Of a stretch of 53,897 nucleotides of DNA, positions 23,155 to 31,358 are shown in pieces. This DNA comes from an uncultured Duganella sp. (lineage in GTDB: Bacteria > Pseudomonadota > Gammaproteobacteria > Burkholderiales > Burkholderiaceae): NCBI GenBank assembly GCA_946482335.1, contig CAMLRG010000008.1:1-53897 (forward strand). Reading direction: 5' to 3'. The notes under the pieces were generated by a model, which was given only the letters and a program-made list of their open reading frames with translations, had not been told where the DNA came from and ran no database searches. How positions within the stretch are numbered: position 1 is the stretch's first letter; the number at the start of each line of letters is the position of its first letter. The translations under genes and the position numbers were made by a program.

Positions 23155-23170
23155 AGTGCGCTAACGCACA
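23155..23170 (-). promoter_or_regulatory. Crp/Fnr-type palindrome, ompA promoter
   Basis: AGTGCG-CTAA-CGCACA (five of six symmetric pairs). Its centre (23162.5) is 30.5 bp before TAAACT (23132-23127) on the minus strand. It is the only copy far from its start codon (117-132 bp), leaving a long leader. Confidence 0.58.
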
Positions 23171-23245
23171 ATCGCCTTGAATTATAGCAATTATGTAGCA
23201 TTTCTACAACGTAGCGCATTATACAGGATTGAAATTTTCGTTAAA

Positions 23246-23273
23246 CCGCCATCCAAACGGGCATGGATGGCGG
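23246..23273 (-). terminator. Hairpin after the collagen-like gene, probable terminator
   Basis: CCGCCATCC (23246-23254) pairs perfectly with GGATGGCGG (23265-23273) around a 10-base loop. It begins 8 bp after the stop of the collagen-like gene and is followed on that strand by TTTAACGAAAATTT, a poor but T-rich tract. Confidence 0.55.
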
Positions 23274-23281
23274 CCCTGGCC

Positions 23282-23533
23282 TCATTGCTTGGCCGGTTCG
23301 GCCGGTGGCGGCGGCGGCGTTTGCGGCTGCACGATCACGGTGTCGCCACCCGGTTTGCCCGGTTCACCCTGCGGGCCGGGCGTCCCCGGTTCGCCTTGCG
23401 GGCCGGGCGGCCCTGGCACGACGGCGGGCGGCGGCGCCGGCTCCACCGCCGGCGGCGGATTGTTGGTGACGGTCTTTTCGCAGGCGGTCAAGCCCACCAG
23501 GGCCAGGGCTGCGAGCAGGACTGGAACTTTCAT
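23282..23533 (-). CDS. Small lipoprotein with collagen-like Gly-X-Y repeat
   Basis: An 83-residue lipoprotein. I chose the ATG at 23533 (MKVPVLLAALALVGLTAC) because GAGG stands 7 bp upstream; an ATG 6 bp earlier is too close to that GAGG. The lipobox cysteine is Cys18. Residues 19-40 are proline-rich, residues 41-64 are eight consecutive Gly-X-Y triplets (GPP, GPQ, GEP, GTP, GPQ, GEP, GKP, GGD), and residues 65-83 are again proline-rich. Eight triplets are few for a stable triple helix but the pattern is exact. The promoter has a regulon palindrome and TATGCT at -10. Confidence 0.82.
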   Translation of the reverse strand: MKVPVLLAALALVGLTACEKTVTNNPPPAVEPAPPPAVVPGPPGPQGEPGTPGPQGEPGKPGGDTVIVQPQTPPPPPAEPAKQ

Positions 23534-23594
23534 GGTCATTCCTCTCAGGTTGGTTGATGCCGGCTCCAGCATAGGGCGCTGTCGGGCAAGCCTC

Positions 23595-23610
23595 TGTTCG
23601 GGAACTCACA
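23595..23610 (-). promoter_or_regulatory. Crp/Fnr-type palindrome, collagen-like gene promoter
   Basis: TGTTCG-GGAA-CTCACA. Its centre (23602.5) is 29.5 bp before TATGCT (23573-23568) on the minus strand, inside the CCAGCATAGGGC 12-mer shared with the SlyB-like promoter. Confidence 0.65.
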
Positions 23611-23677
23611 CAGGCCCCGCGGGTCCAATACCGGTCGATCAAGATGTTGGCAAATACCCAACATTTGTGCCCTTGTA

Positions 23678-23693
23678 TGTTCGTTGCCGCACA
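23678..23693 (+). promoter_or_regulatory. Crp/Fnr-type palindrome, HTH-gene promoter
   Basis: TGTTCG-TTGC-CGCACA. Its centre (23685.5) is 29.5 bp before CACTCT (23715-23720), followed by GG as in several other promoters of the set. A separate inverted repeat, ATGTTGG-N7-CCAACAT, lies just upstream at 23644-23664. Confidence 0.6.
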
Positions 23694-23762
23694 GACCGAT
23701 GAGCCGCGGGCGGGCACTCTGGAGCCTGCGAATCCACCCTGGCATTTATAAGGAGTGACCAA

Positions 23763-24398
23763 ATGCACGCAATCAGAGAATCGTCCCACGGCCTCGAAAT
23801 CGAAGCGAACCAGGAACTGCCGGCACCGTTGCCGGCAGTGCCGTCCCGTCCCCGCCTGGCGCTGGTTGAGCGTCCCGGCCCCGTGACGGAGCGCAAAGCC
23901 CTGTCGTTGGCCCCGATCGAGCGCGTCCGCTCCACCTCGGCGACCCTGCGCCGCATCGAAAACATGCAAAAACTGGTGGCGGAATTACAAAACCACGAAA
24001 TGCTGGCAGACGAAATCGCCTGGTTCCTGAAATTTTCGCCGTCCGGCGCCCGCAAATACATCCGCGACCTGCGCGAAGCCGGTGTGATCGAGCTGGCCCG
24101 CTATATCGAAGGCACGGCCACCTACCTGGGCAAGGCAGTCTACCAATTGACCCCGGATGCCGAACGCGTGCAAGCCTTCCTGGCGGCCATCGCCCAACCC
24201 AAGCGGGAAGGGGCGCCGCCGCGCAAGGAGCGCCCCAGCTTGCGCGAGCAAAGCATGGCGGGCAGCGGCCGTCACTTCCACATCCTGGCCGACGACACCC
24301 ACTATGCCATCCGCGTCAACCGCGGTCCGGTACAGCGCGACCCGCTGGTCGCGGCCCTGTTCGGGGCGCCCGGATCGATGCAAAAGGCGCAGCCCTAG
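23763..24398 (+). CDS. Winged-helix DNA-binding protein
   Basis: A 211-residue protein. Residues 1-55 are proline-rich and disordered. Residues about 60-135 form a winged-helix unit (MQKLVAELQNHEMLADEIAWFLKFSPSGARKYIRDLREAGVIEL, then a wing with TYLGKAVYQLT). The tail is basic with a conserved-looking RHFHILADDTHYAIRVNRG segment. I cannot name the family; similar small regulators are common in Oxalobacteraceae. AAGGAG precedes the ATG. It is divergent from the collagen-like gene, each with its own regulon palindrome, so it may be a secondary regulator within the regulon. Confidence 0.78.
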   Translation: MHAIRESSHGLEIEANQELPAPLPAVPSRPRLALVERPGPVTERKALSLAPIERVRSTSATLRRIENMQKLVAELQNHEMLADEIAWFLKFSPSGARKYIRDLREAGVIELARYIEGTATYLGKAVYQLTPDAERVQAFLAAIAQPKREGAPPRKERPSLREQSMAGSGRHFHILADDTHYAIRVNRGPVQRDPLVAALFGAPGSMQKAQP

Positions 24399-24480
24399 GC
24401 CGAGAACGGTGATAAGCTTCCAGTAAAGGCATGTTGAATTGCCGATATGCAGCCCCATCTGTGGCGGAACGAGTTCTGTT

Positions 24481-25389
24481 ATGGACGGCATCATGGAAGC
24501 TTCGCTGTGGCTTATCCTGTTGGCGCTGCTGGTCGCAGCGCCCATCCTCTATCGACGCTGGACCTTGGGACGCGCCCTGGCACGGCCCTTGCCCCCGGCC
24601 AGCCAGGCGGCGCTCGAGCGCAGCCTGCCGTTTTACCGCCACCTGAGCCCCGAGCTGCAGCGCCAACTGCAGCGCATGGTGGTGCAATTCCTCCATCAGA
24701 AAAAATTCATCGGCTGTGCCGGCCTCGCGGTGAGCGACGCCATGCGCGTCACCATCGCGGCCCAGGCATGCCTGTTGCTGCTCAACAAGCCGAGCAAGGT
24801 GTACCGCGCGTTGCACACCATCCTTGTCTATCCCGGCGCGTTCATTGCCGGCCGCGACGAAGTGGGGCCGGGCGGCGTGGTCACGCCGGCGCGCCGGCAG
24901 ATGCTGGGCGAATCGTGGAGCGATGGCCGCATCGTGCTGTCGTGGGACGATGTGGAGCGCGGCACGCTGGATTGGCAGGGCGGCAATAACGTGGTGTTGC
25001 ACGAATTCGCCCACCAGCTCGACAGCGAGTCGGGCAGCAATAACGGCGCCCCCTACCTGGGCAGTCCGGACAGTTACCGCAGCTGGTCGGAAGTGTTGTC
25101 GCGCGATTACGCCAACCTGCGCCATGAAGCGTGGCTGGGCCGCCAGGACAGCGTACTGGACCATTACGGCGCCACCAGCCCGGCCGAATTTTTTGCCGTC
25201 GCCACGGAAACCTTCTTTACCAGGCCGTGGCAACTGGCACAGCGCCACGCTGCGCTGTACAGCGAACTGCAGAAGTATTACCGGGTCGACCCGCGCGACT
25301 GGCTGCCGGCCCCGGCGCCGCCCGCGCCGGAACCCTCCTTGCTGTCGGTGCCGGTGCCGGTGCGTTCCTACGCCTGGGCGGATTGGTAA
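24481..25389 (+). CDS. mtfA: MtfA-type zinc metallopeptidase (M90)
   Basis: A 302-residue protein if started at ATG 24481 (MDGIMEASLWLILL); an ATG at 24493 is possible. A single N-terminal membrane helix (residues about 6-22) precedes the soluble domain. HEFAHQLD is the zinc HExxH motif, and GATSPAEFFAVATETFF carries the third ligand glutamate, both as in MtfA. In E. coli MtfA binds and inactivates the Mlc repressor and has peptidase activity; the membrane anchor is an addition seen in beta-proteobacteria. It is 6 bp upstream of a PAS histidine kinase gene, probably one transcript. Confidence 0.88.
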   Translation: MDGIMEASLWLILLALLVAAPILYRRWTLGRALARPLPPASQAALERSLPFYRHLSPELQRQLQRMVVQFLHQKKFIGCAGLAVSDAMRVTIAAQACLLLLNKPSKVYRALHTILVYPGAFIAGRDEVGPGGVVTPARRQMLGESWSDGRIVLSWDDVERGTLDWQGGNNVVLHEFAHQLDSESGSNNGAPYLGSPDSYRSWSEVLSRDYANLRHEAWLGRQDSVLDHYGATSPAEFFAVATETFFTRPWQLAQRHAALYSELQKYYRVDPRDWLPAPAPPAPEPSLLSVPVPVRSYAWADW

Positions 25390-25395
25390 GCGAGC

Positions 25396-26601
25396 ATGGA
25401 ATTCGAGGACTTTGATTTCATCACCAGCGAAACGCCGGCGCGCGCCCAGGAACCGGCCGATCCGCTGCAACGCCTGCAATACCTGGTCGACAATACGCCG
25501 GCCATCATTTACAGCACGGTGCCCAGCGGTGACTTCAAGATGACCTTCGTCAGCGCCAATGCGCTCAATGTGCTGGGCTACCGCCCGCAGGAAATGGTGG
25601 CCGATCCCAATTTCTGGTTCGACCATATCCATCCCGACGATGCGCCCAACATCTTTTCCAGCCTGGCGCAAATCTTTAGCGAAGGCGAGCGCACCTACGA
25701 ATACCGTTTCCGCGCGGCCGACGGGCGTTACCTGTGGATGCAGGACCAGTTGCGCCTGATCCGCGACGAACAGGGCGCACCGGTCGAGGTGATCGGTTCG
25801 CTGACCGACATCACCGACCGCAAACTGATGGAAGAGCGCCTGCTGCAGGCGCAAAACATGGCCTCGATCGGCCAGCTGGCGGCCGGCGTGGCGCACGAAA
25901 TCAATAATCCGGTGGGCTTTGTGACCTCCAACATCGGCACCCTGAAAAGCTATGCCGACACCCTGATCGAGCTGGTGGAGCACTGCGCCACGGCCGAACA
26001 GCGCGCGCAGGCCGACTTCGATTTCCTGAAGGAGGACACGGCAGCCTTGTTGCGCGAATCGATGGATGGCTTGCGCCGCGTGCGCGACATCGTGCAGGCG
26101 CTGAAAGACTTTTCGTCGGCCGGCGAGAGCCATTGGCAGCAGGCCGACGTGCACGAGGGCCTGGAAGGGGTGCTGAATGCGCTGGCCAATGAATTGCGCT
26201 TCAAGGCCAAGGTCGACAAGCATTACGGCAAGCTGCCACCGCTGCGCTGCCTGCCGGCCCAATTGAACCAGGTGTTCCGCAATATCGTGCTGAACGCGGT
26301 GCAAGCGATTACCGAGCGCGGCATCGAGCCCGGCATCATCCGCATCGTCACCGGGACCGACCGCGACGGTGCGTTCGTGCGCATCCAGGACAACGGCATC
26401 GGCATCGTCCCCGACAACCTGGCGCGCATCTTCGATCCCTTCTTCACCACCAAGCCGGTGGGCAGCGGCATCGGGCTGGGGCTATACCTGGCTTACGGCA
26501 CCGTCAACAAGCATGGCGGGCGCATTGCCGTGATCTCGGAACCGGGCAAGGGCTCGGCCTTCACCGTCCACCTGCCACTCCGCTCCGCTGAACCCAAATA
26601 G
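25396..26601 (+). CDS. PAS-domain sensor histidine kinase (soluble)
   Basis: A 401-residue cytoplasmic kinase. Residues about 28-145 are a PAS fold (MTFVSANALNVLGYRPQEM, RYLWMQDQLRLIRDEQG, GSLTDITDRK). The phosphoacceptor is H167 in AAGVAHEINNPVGF. The ATPase domain has its N box, DNGIGIVPDNL, FDPFFTTKP and GSGIGLGLYL, so it should be active. No partner regulator is next to it on the same strand; the HD-domain response regulator is convergent, and the tails overlap by 41 bp. It is close in sequence to the kinase at 27820-29250, suggesting duplication. Confidence 0.92.
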   Translation: MEFEDFDFITSETPARAQEPADPLQRLQYLVDNTPAIIYSTVPSGDFKMTFVSANALNVLGYRPQEMVADPNFWFDHIHPDDAPNIFSSLAQIFSEGERTYEYRFRAADGRYLWMQDQLRLIRDEQGAPVEVIGSLTDITDRKLMEERLLQAQNMASIGQLAAGVAHEINNPVGFVTSNIGTLKSYADTLIELVEHCATAEQRAQADFDFLKEDTAALLRESMDGLRRVRDIVQALKDFSSAGESHWQQADVHEGLEGVLNALANELRFKAKVDKHYGKLPPLRCLPAQLNQVFRNIVLNAVQAITERGIEPGIIRIVTGTDRDGAFVRIQDNGIGIVPDNLARIFDPFFTTKPVGSGIGLGLYLAYGTVNKHGGRIAVISEPGKGSAFTVHLPLRSAEPK

Positions 26602-27823
26602 GCAGCCGGCTGCCGCTCTTCTTTTCGAAATCCTGCAATTGCTGGATCATGCGCGCATCGAGCACATGGTCGGAGGCCAGCAGCATCAAGCCTTCGCGGC
26701 TGACCACGTCGCGCGACAGCACCATGCCCGGCACCAGTTCGCCGGACAGCAGTTCGACGTCGGTGCTTTCGGGCACGCCGCGGATGCCGCCATCGATCAC
26801 CTGGCGGAACGCTTGCACCACGGCCGGGTCGTAACGCTTGCCGCTGCCATTCATGACCAGGGTCTTGGCTTCGTCGGCGCGCAGATGGCGCTGCACCAGC
26901 GCGCCTTGCTGCAGGTTGAAGTAGTCGATCGCCAGCGTCAGGATGCGGGCGCCGATCGGGATCGCGAAGCCGGCCTGGCGGTCGGGGAAGCCCTGGCCGT
27001 CGAAGCGTTCCATCTGGTGCCGCACGATGGCGGCCGTGCCGGCCAGGTCGGCCAGCGGCATCAACAAGGTCTGGCCTTCGATCGGGTGCTTGCGGTATTG
27101 CGCCAGCGCCTGGCCCTGCAGCATGGTGACCGGCGTGCGCAGCATTTCGTCGGAAAAGCCGATGCGGCCCAGGTCATGCAGCAGGGCGGCGATGAACACG
27201 TCCTGCACTTCGTTGGGCTCGAGGTTGAGCTGGACGGCGATCTTGCGCGCCAGCTCGGCCACCTGGCGCATATGGCCGGGCGGGCTGCTGCCGCGCTTTT
27301 CAATGATGCTCGACAGGATCTTGATGGTGGTCAGGAAGTTAGCCTTGAGCTGGCGCGTGCGCTCGTCGACCTTCTGTTCCAGGCTGGCATTCAGCACTTT
27401 CAATTCATCGTTCTGCTGGTGCGTCAAGGCTTCCAGGCGCTGCTTTTCCAGCTCCAGTTCATGGCGCTCGAGCGCGTGGCGCACGATCAGCAGGATGTCG
27501 TTGTCGTCCCACGGTTTGGTGATGTAGCGGTAGATTTCGCCGCAATTGATGGCATCCTGGATCGATTGCACGTCGGAATAGCCGGTCAGCAGCAGGCGCA
27601 CCGTGTTCGGCCAGCGCTCGCGCACCTGGGCCAGGAAGCGGGCGCCATCCATTTCCGGCATGCGCATGTCGGAAATCACCAGGTCGACCGGCTGCTGCTC
27701 CAGCAATTGCAAACCCTGGGCGCCGCTTTCCGCCGTCAACACCTGGTAACCTTTGCCGCGGAACAGGCGGCGCAGGGAAGACAGGATGTTCGGCTCGTCG
27801 TCGACGCACAGGATGGTCATCAT
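26561..27823 (-). CDS. Response regulator with HD-type output domain, degenerate GYP motif
   Basis: A 420-residue protein. Residues 1-118 are a receiver with phosphoacceptor D52 (VISDMRMPEMDG) and K103. Residues 119-160 are a coiled coil. Residues about 165-340 are an HD domain like that of RpfG-type c-di-GMP phosphodiesterases. H216-D217 of HDLGRIG is intact, but the second signature, normally HHExxDGxGYP, reads QMERFDGQGFP at 270-280, so both histidines and the tyrosine are changed. Cyclic-di-GMP hydrolysis is therefore doubtful. The start overlaps the stop of the upstream kinase gene (ATGA), a strong sign of a kinase-regulator pair. Confidence 0.9.
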   Translation of the reverse strand: MMTILCVDDEPNILSSLRRLFRGKGYQVLTAESGAQGLQLLEQQPVDLVISDMRMPEMDGARFLAQVRERWPNTVRLLLTGYSDVQSIQDAINCGEIYRYITKPWDDNDILLIVRHALERHELELEKQRLEALTHQQNDELKVLNASLEQKVDERTRQLKANFLTTIKILSSIIEKRGSSPPGHMRQVAELARKIAVQLNLEPNEVQDVFIAALLHDLGRIGFSDEMLRTPVTMLQGQALAQYRKHPIEGQTLLMPLADLAGTAAIVRHQMERFDGQGFPDRQAGFAIPIGARILTLAIDYFNLQQGALVQRHLRADEAKTLVMNGSGKRYDPAVVQAFRQVIDGGIRGVPESTDVELLSGELVPGMVLSRDVVSREGLMLLASDHVLDARMIQQLQDFEKKSGSRLPIWVQRSGVAGGR

Positions 27824-29250
27824 TGGGTAGCTTCCTTCGGTTCGGTGATGGGGCGTTTCTGCGGCAGGGTGACGCGGAAGGTGGTGCCTTGGCCCAGCAC
27901 GGATTCGACCTCGATCCGGCCATGGTGTTTTTGCACGATGCCGTAGGACAGCGACAGCCCGAGGCCCGTGCCTTTGCCCACCTCCTTGGTGGTGAAGAAG
28001 GGGTCGAAGATGCGGCCCAGGTTTTCCGGCGCAATGCCGCTGCCGTTGTCGCTCACGCTGAACCACACCTGGCCGCCCTCGCAGCCGGTGCGGATTTCGA
28101 TGCGGCCGCGCATGGCGCCGATGGCATGGGCGGCATTGACCAGCAGGTTCATCACCACCTGGTTGATTTGCAGCGGCAGGCATTCGATGTCGGGGATGTC
28201 GCCATATTCGCGCACCACGTCGGCCTTGTACTTGATTTCGTTGGCGACGATGTTGAGGGTGGAGTCGATCCCCTGGCGCAGGTCGGCCCAGACCCATTCC
28301 TGCTGGCTGTCCACGCGCGAGAAATCCTTCAAGTCTTGCACGATATGGCGCACGCGCACGATGCCTTCCTTCGATTCCTGCATCAAGGTCGGGATATCGG
28401 TGCGCAGGAAATCGAGCTCCACCTGTTCGCGCATGGCCTGCAATTGCGCCGCCACGGCGGGGTCGCCGATGGCCGCCTCGGCGGCCTGGTAGGTGTCGAG
28501 CATGGCGAACAGGCTGTCCAGATAGCTTTGCAGGGTGCCGAAGTTGGAGAAAATGTAGCCGATCGGGTTGTTGATTTCATGCGCCACGCCGGCCGCCAGC
28601 TGGCCGATCGAAGCCAGCTTGTCGGACTGCACCAGCTGCTGCTGCGTGCGGCTGAGCATTTCGTTCACTTCCGTGAGTTCGATGTTGCGGCGCCGCAGTT
28701 CTTCCTCGGCGCTTTGGCGCTGGCGGATGTCTTCCGCCAACTGCGCCGTACGCTGGCGCACCGTGTGCTCCAGGTTGTCGTGCGCGCGGCGCAGCGCATT
28801 TTCCGCCACGCGGCGCTCGGTCACGTCGCGCAAGCTCTGGATCGCCCCCACCAGCTCGCCGCTCCGCCCGCGCAGCGGGGCCGCGGTGAATTGCAGCCAA
28901 TGGCCGGCGGCGCCGATATTCGGGAAGAAATCCTCTTCTTCGTACGCGCCATCGATCAAGGACGAGGACTTGTACTTGTCGCGGAAATTGTGGTCGGTGG
29001 CGGGATCGATGTTGTCGACGATGAGGTCGGCCAGCAGGGCGCGCGGCTTGGTGTAGAAAGCTTGCCAATGCTGGCGCGTGCCGACCATTTCCTGCGTGCT
29101 CCAGCCCAGCAGATGCTCGCACGCCTTGTTCCAGTGCGTGATGACATGGTCCTTGTCGATGACGAAAGTGGCGACGGGATGCCCGTCCAGCAGTTCGGAC
29201 AAGGCGATGGCGGTGCGCTCGGCACTCCTTTCGTCGTAGAAGCTATTCAT
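27820..29250 (-). CDS. PAS-domain sensor histidine kinase
   Basis: A 476-residue soluble kinase. Residues about 14-148 are a PAS/PAC sensor (GHPVATFVIDKDHVITHWNKACEHLLGWS, HWLQFTAAPLRGRSGELVGAIQSLRDVTERR). A coiled coil (150-210) leads to phosphoacceptor H224 in AAGVAHEINNPIGY. The ATPase part has DNGSGIAPENLGRIFDPFFTTKEVGKGTGLGL, fully canonical. It is translationally coupled to the HD-domain response regulator. A perfect TATAAT at 29286-29281 is its likely -10. The regulon palindrome at 29320-29335 is not spaced for this direction. Confidence 0.93.
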   Translation of the reverse strand: MNSFYDERSAERTAIALSELLDGHPVATFVIDKDHVITHWNKACEHLLGWSTQEMVGTRQHWQAFYTKPRALLADLIVDNIDPATDHNFRDKYKSSSLIDGAYEEEDFFPNIGAAGHWLQFTAAPLRGRSGELVGAIQSLRDVTERRVAENALRRAHDNLEHTVRQRTAQLAEDIRQRQSAEEELRRRNIELTEVNEMLSRTQQQLVQSDKLASIGQLAAGVAHEINNPIGYIFSNFGTLQSYLDSLFAMLDTYQAAEAAIGDPAVAAQLQAMREQVELDFLRTDIPTLMQESKEGIVRVRHIVQDLKDFSRVDSQQEWVWADLRQGIDSTLNIVANEIKYKADVVREYGDIPDIECLPLQINQVVMNLLVNAAHAIGAMRGRIEIRTGCEGGQVWFSVSDNGSGIAPENLGRIFDPFFTTKEVGKGTGLGLSLSYGIVQKHHGRIEVESVLGQGTTFRVTLPQKRPITEPKEATQ

Positions 29251-29319
29251 GTCAAAGTGGCATCTGGATTCGACGGCTCGATTATACGGCGGGAAAGTGA
29301 AATAGTGCGCGTGGATTAA

Positions 29320-29335
29320 GGTGCGATAGCTAACG
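29320..29335 (+). promoter_or_regulatory. Degenerate Crp/Fnr-type palindrome, stress-protein promoter
   Basis: GGTGCG-ATAG-CTAACG is a weak match, kept because its centre (29327.5) is exactly 29.5 bp before CACGCT-GG (29357-29362), the same hexamer style as TATGCT-GG and TACGCT at other members. The ATG at 29385 follows. Confidence 0.45.
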
Positions 29336-29384
29336 GTCGCCGCCGCCAGGCTTGGGCACGCTGGAGTTTTTGAAGGAGAACGCC

Positions 29385-29915
29385 ATGAGTACCATCATCG
29401 CTGGGCATTTCCAGTTGCAGGACCAGGCGCTGGCAGTCTGCGACGCCTTGAAGGCGGCCGGCTTTGCCGCCGAGCGCGTCACCACCTTTTACAATAACCC
29501 GCCGGGGCAGCATGCGGTGATCCCGACCGGCGGCGACCGCATTGCCTCGCCCGGCGCGCAAGACACGCCGGAAGGCATCGTCAAGGGCGAGGTGACCGGG
29601 GCCGCCGTGGGGGCGGCGCTGGGCGCGGCCACCATCCCGGTCAGCGGCCCGCTGGGGCCGGTGCTGGGCGGCCTGGTGGGCGCCCACGTCGGTTCGCTGT
29701 ACAGCTTTTCCGAATTGAAGGAGAAAGGCGAGTCCGGGCCGCCGCCGCGCCAGGCCGGCATGATGGTGGCCGTTGCCGTCGAGGGCGCCGAGGAAGCGCG
29801 CGCCATCGACCTGATGCGCCAGCAGGGCGCCCAGCAGGTGGAACGGGCCGAGGGCATCATCGAGCAGGGCGACTGGAAGGATTTCGATCCCTTGTCGGCG
29901 CCACAATATGTGTGA
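29385..29915 (+). CDS. Glycine-zipper stress protein (general-stress GsiB/YflT-like opening)
   Basis: A 176-residue soluble or peripheral protein. The N-terminus (IIAGHFQLQDQALAVCDALKAAGFAAERVTTFYNN) is a ferredoxin-like fold of the kind found in general-stress proteins. Residues about 67-108 are a glycine zipper (GEVTGAAVGAALGAAT, GPLGPVLGGLVGAHVGSLYS). The C-terminal part (MMVAVAVEGAEEARAIDLMRQQGAQQVERAEGIIEQGDWKDFDP) repeats the first fold. AAGGAGAA precedes the ATG. Function unknown; it probably senses or stabilises membranes under stress. A weak regulon site lies upstream. Confidence 0.82.
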   Translation: MSTIIAGHFQLQDQALAVCDALKAAGFAAERVTTFYNNPPGQHAVIPTGGDRIASPGAQDTPEGIVKGEVTGAAVGAALGAATIPVSGPLGPVLGGLVGAHVGSLYSFSELKEKGESGPPPRQAGMMVAVAVEGAEEARAIDLMRQQGAQQVERAEGIIEQGDWKDFDPLSAPQYV

Positions 29916-30093
29916 GCGCGCTGTTGCGGAATCCAAACGCCCGCTGGGCGAAAAGTAATTTTCGGTATGATAGTTGCTACAATAAAAGCAGCGAACTTGC
30001 GCCCGACTAGACGTGGATCATGGCCGCGGCATGCCGTCCAGTACATCATCTGCCATATCCAGCTAACGCTTTGTTTGCGGAAGGAGAGCGTCA

Positions 30094-30453
30094 ATGACAC
30101 AGGCATGGGTAGTGCTTTCGCGGCCGGACCGCCGCGATGTTTCGGCGCCGACCGAGGCCCAGCTGGTGGCGGCACTGGCGGATGTGTATGGCGGCAAGGT
30201 GCACGGCCCCGACGGCATCCCCGGCAGCGCCACCCTGAAGTTCGGCTACGACGATGGCTTGATGTACCAGGTCGAGGTGGGGCAGGATGGCGCCGTGCGC
30301 TACGAGGAATGGTCGGACCGCGACTGCGAGATCGCGCTGGCCTCGCCGCGCCAGATGAGCTGCAAGCAGGAAGATGCGCTGCAATTGTGGAAATGGCTGG
30401 CGCAGCGCCAGGTGGCCAAGATCCGCAACCAGGCCTGGGCCTCGGAAGGTTAA
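30094..30453 (+). CDS. Conserved hypothetical protein
   Basis: A 119-residue acidic soluble protein, start MTQAWVVLSRPDRRDVSAPTEAQL behind GGAAGGAGAG. It appears to be a single alpha/beta domain with several tryptophans (EEWSDRDCEIAL, QLWKWLAQRQVAKIRNQAW). There is no signal peptide or membrane helix. I do not recognise the family. The 178 bp before it hold no clear regulatory site. Its stop overlaps that of the convergent Usp gene in a TTAA palindrome. Confidence 0.75.
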   Translation: MTQAWVVLSRPDRRDVSAPTEAQLVAALADVYGGKVHGPDGIPGSATLKFGYDDGLMYQVEVGQDGAVRYEEWSDRDCEIALASPRQMSCKQEDALQLWKWLAQRQVAKIRNQAWASEG

Positions 30454-31349
30454 TGTGACATCAGCAGCGGCAGCGTCGTCGCGTCGAGCACGCTGCGCGT
30501 GACGCCGCCCAGCAGGGTTTCGCGGAAGCGCGAATGCCCGTAGGCGCCCATCACCAGCAAATCGCAATCGCGCTCGGCGGCCAGGGCCAGCAATTGCTCG
30601 GCCACGTTGCCGGGCCGCTTCAGCAAGCCCTGGCGTTCGCTCTGGCCCAGCACCAGGGACGCCACCACCCCATGCCGTTCCAGCCAGGCCAGCACATCGG
30701 TGCCGGGCGGGGTGCCGAACACGCCCGGGCGCCCTTCGGCATCGAAAATGGCCACCGTCACGCTGTCGGCGCGGCGCAGCAGGGGCAAGGCATCCTGCAG
30801 TGCGCGGCCTGCTTCGCGGCTGGCATTCCAGGCCACCAGCACATGGCGCGCCGGGGCCGGGCCGCCCGGGCTGGCAATGCCATCGCGCGTGACGGCGATG
30901 GCACCCGAGGTGCGCGCCGCGAACGGCAGCACCAGCACCGGCTTGCCGCTGCCGGCCACGACTTCGGCCGGCACGTCGGGGCCGCGCCCGTTGGGGGCCA
31001 GTTGGCCGACGATCACCAGGTCGGCGTGGCGCGCCAGCAAGCTCAGGCCGGCCGCCGGCTCATCGTCGAGGATGCGCTGCTCATACGATTGCACGCCCAG
31101 CGCTTGCAGGCGCGGCGCGAATTCGGCCAGGGCATGGCTGGCGCGATCGCGCAAGACGGCCAGGTGGCGTGCCAGGTTGGGGTCGTTGTCGTCCACCGTT
31201 TCATTCTGGTACAGGAAACGCGAAATGCCGGTGGTGGCGACGCCGATCACGTGGGCGCCTTCCTGCAGCGCCAGTTCGCCGGCCAGCAGGATGCGCGCCG
31301 GGCTATGGGGCGCTTCATCGACATGCACGACGATAGTTTTGTAAGCCAT
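30450..31349 (-). CDS. Universal stress protein, tandem UspA domains
   Basis: A 299-residue protein with two UspA domains (about 1-150 and 155-299). The first opens AYKTIVVHVDEAPHS; the second ends LLVMGAYGHSRFRETLLGGVTRSVL, which is close to the ATP-binding G-x2-G-x9-G(S/T) pattern with G in the last place. Tandem Usp proteins of this type respond to starvation and redox stress. It lies 9 bp after the DksA-like gene and is probably cotranscribed with it. Confidence 0.92.
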   Translation of the reverse strand: MAYKTIVVHVDEAPHSPARILLAGELALQEGAHVIGVATTGISRFLYQNETVDDNDPNLARHLAVLRDRASHALAEFAPRLQALGVQSYEQRILDDEPAAGLSLLARHADLVIVGQLAPNGRGPDVPAEVVAGSGKPVLVLPFAARTSGAIAVTRDGIASPGGPAPARHVLVAWNASREAGRALQDALPLLRRADSVTVAIFDAEGRPGVFGTPPGTDVLAWLERHGVVASLVLGQSERQGLLKRPGNVAEQLLALAAERDCDLLVMGAYGHSRFRETLLGGVTRSVLDATTLPLLMSH

Positions 31350-31358
31350 GGCGATGCC

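Noticed and set aside
23644..23664. ATGTTGG-N7-CCAACAT inverted repeat as another regulon site
   Set aside because: Arm sequence and spacing differ from the motif; it may be an operator for another protein but nothing supports a specific one.
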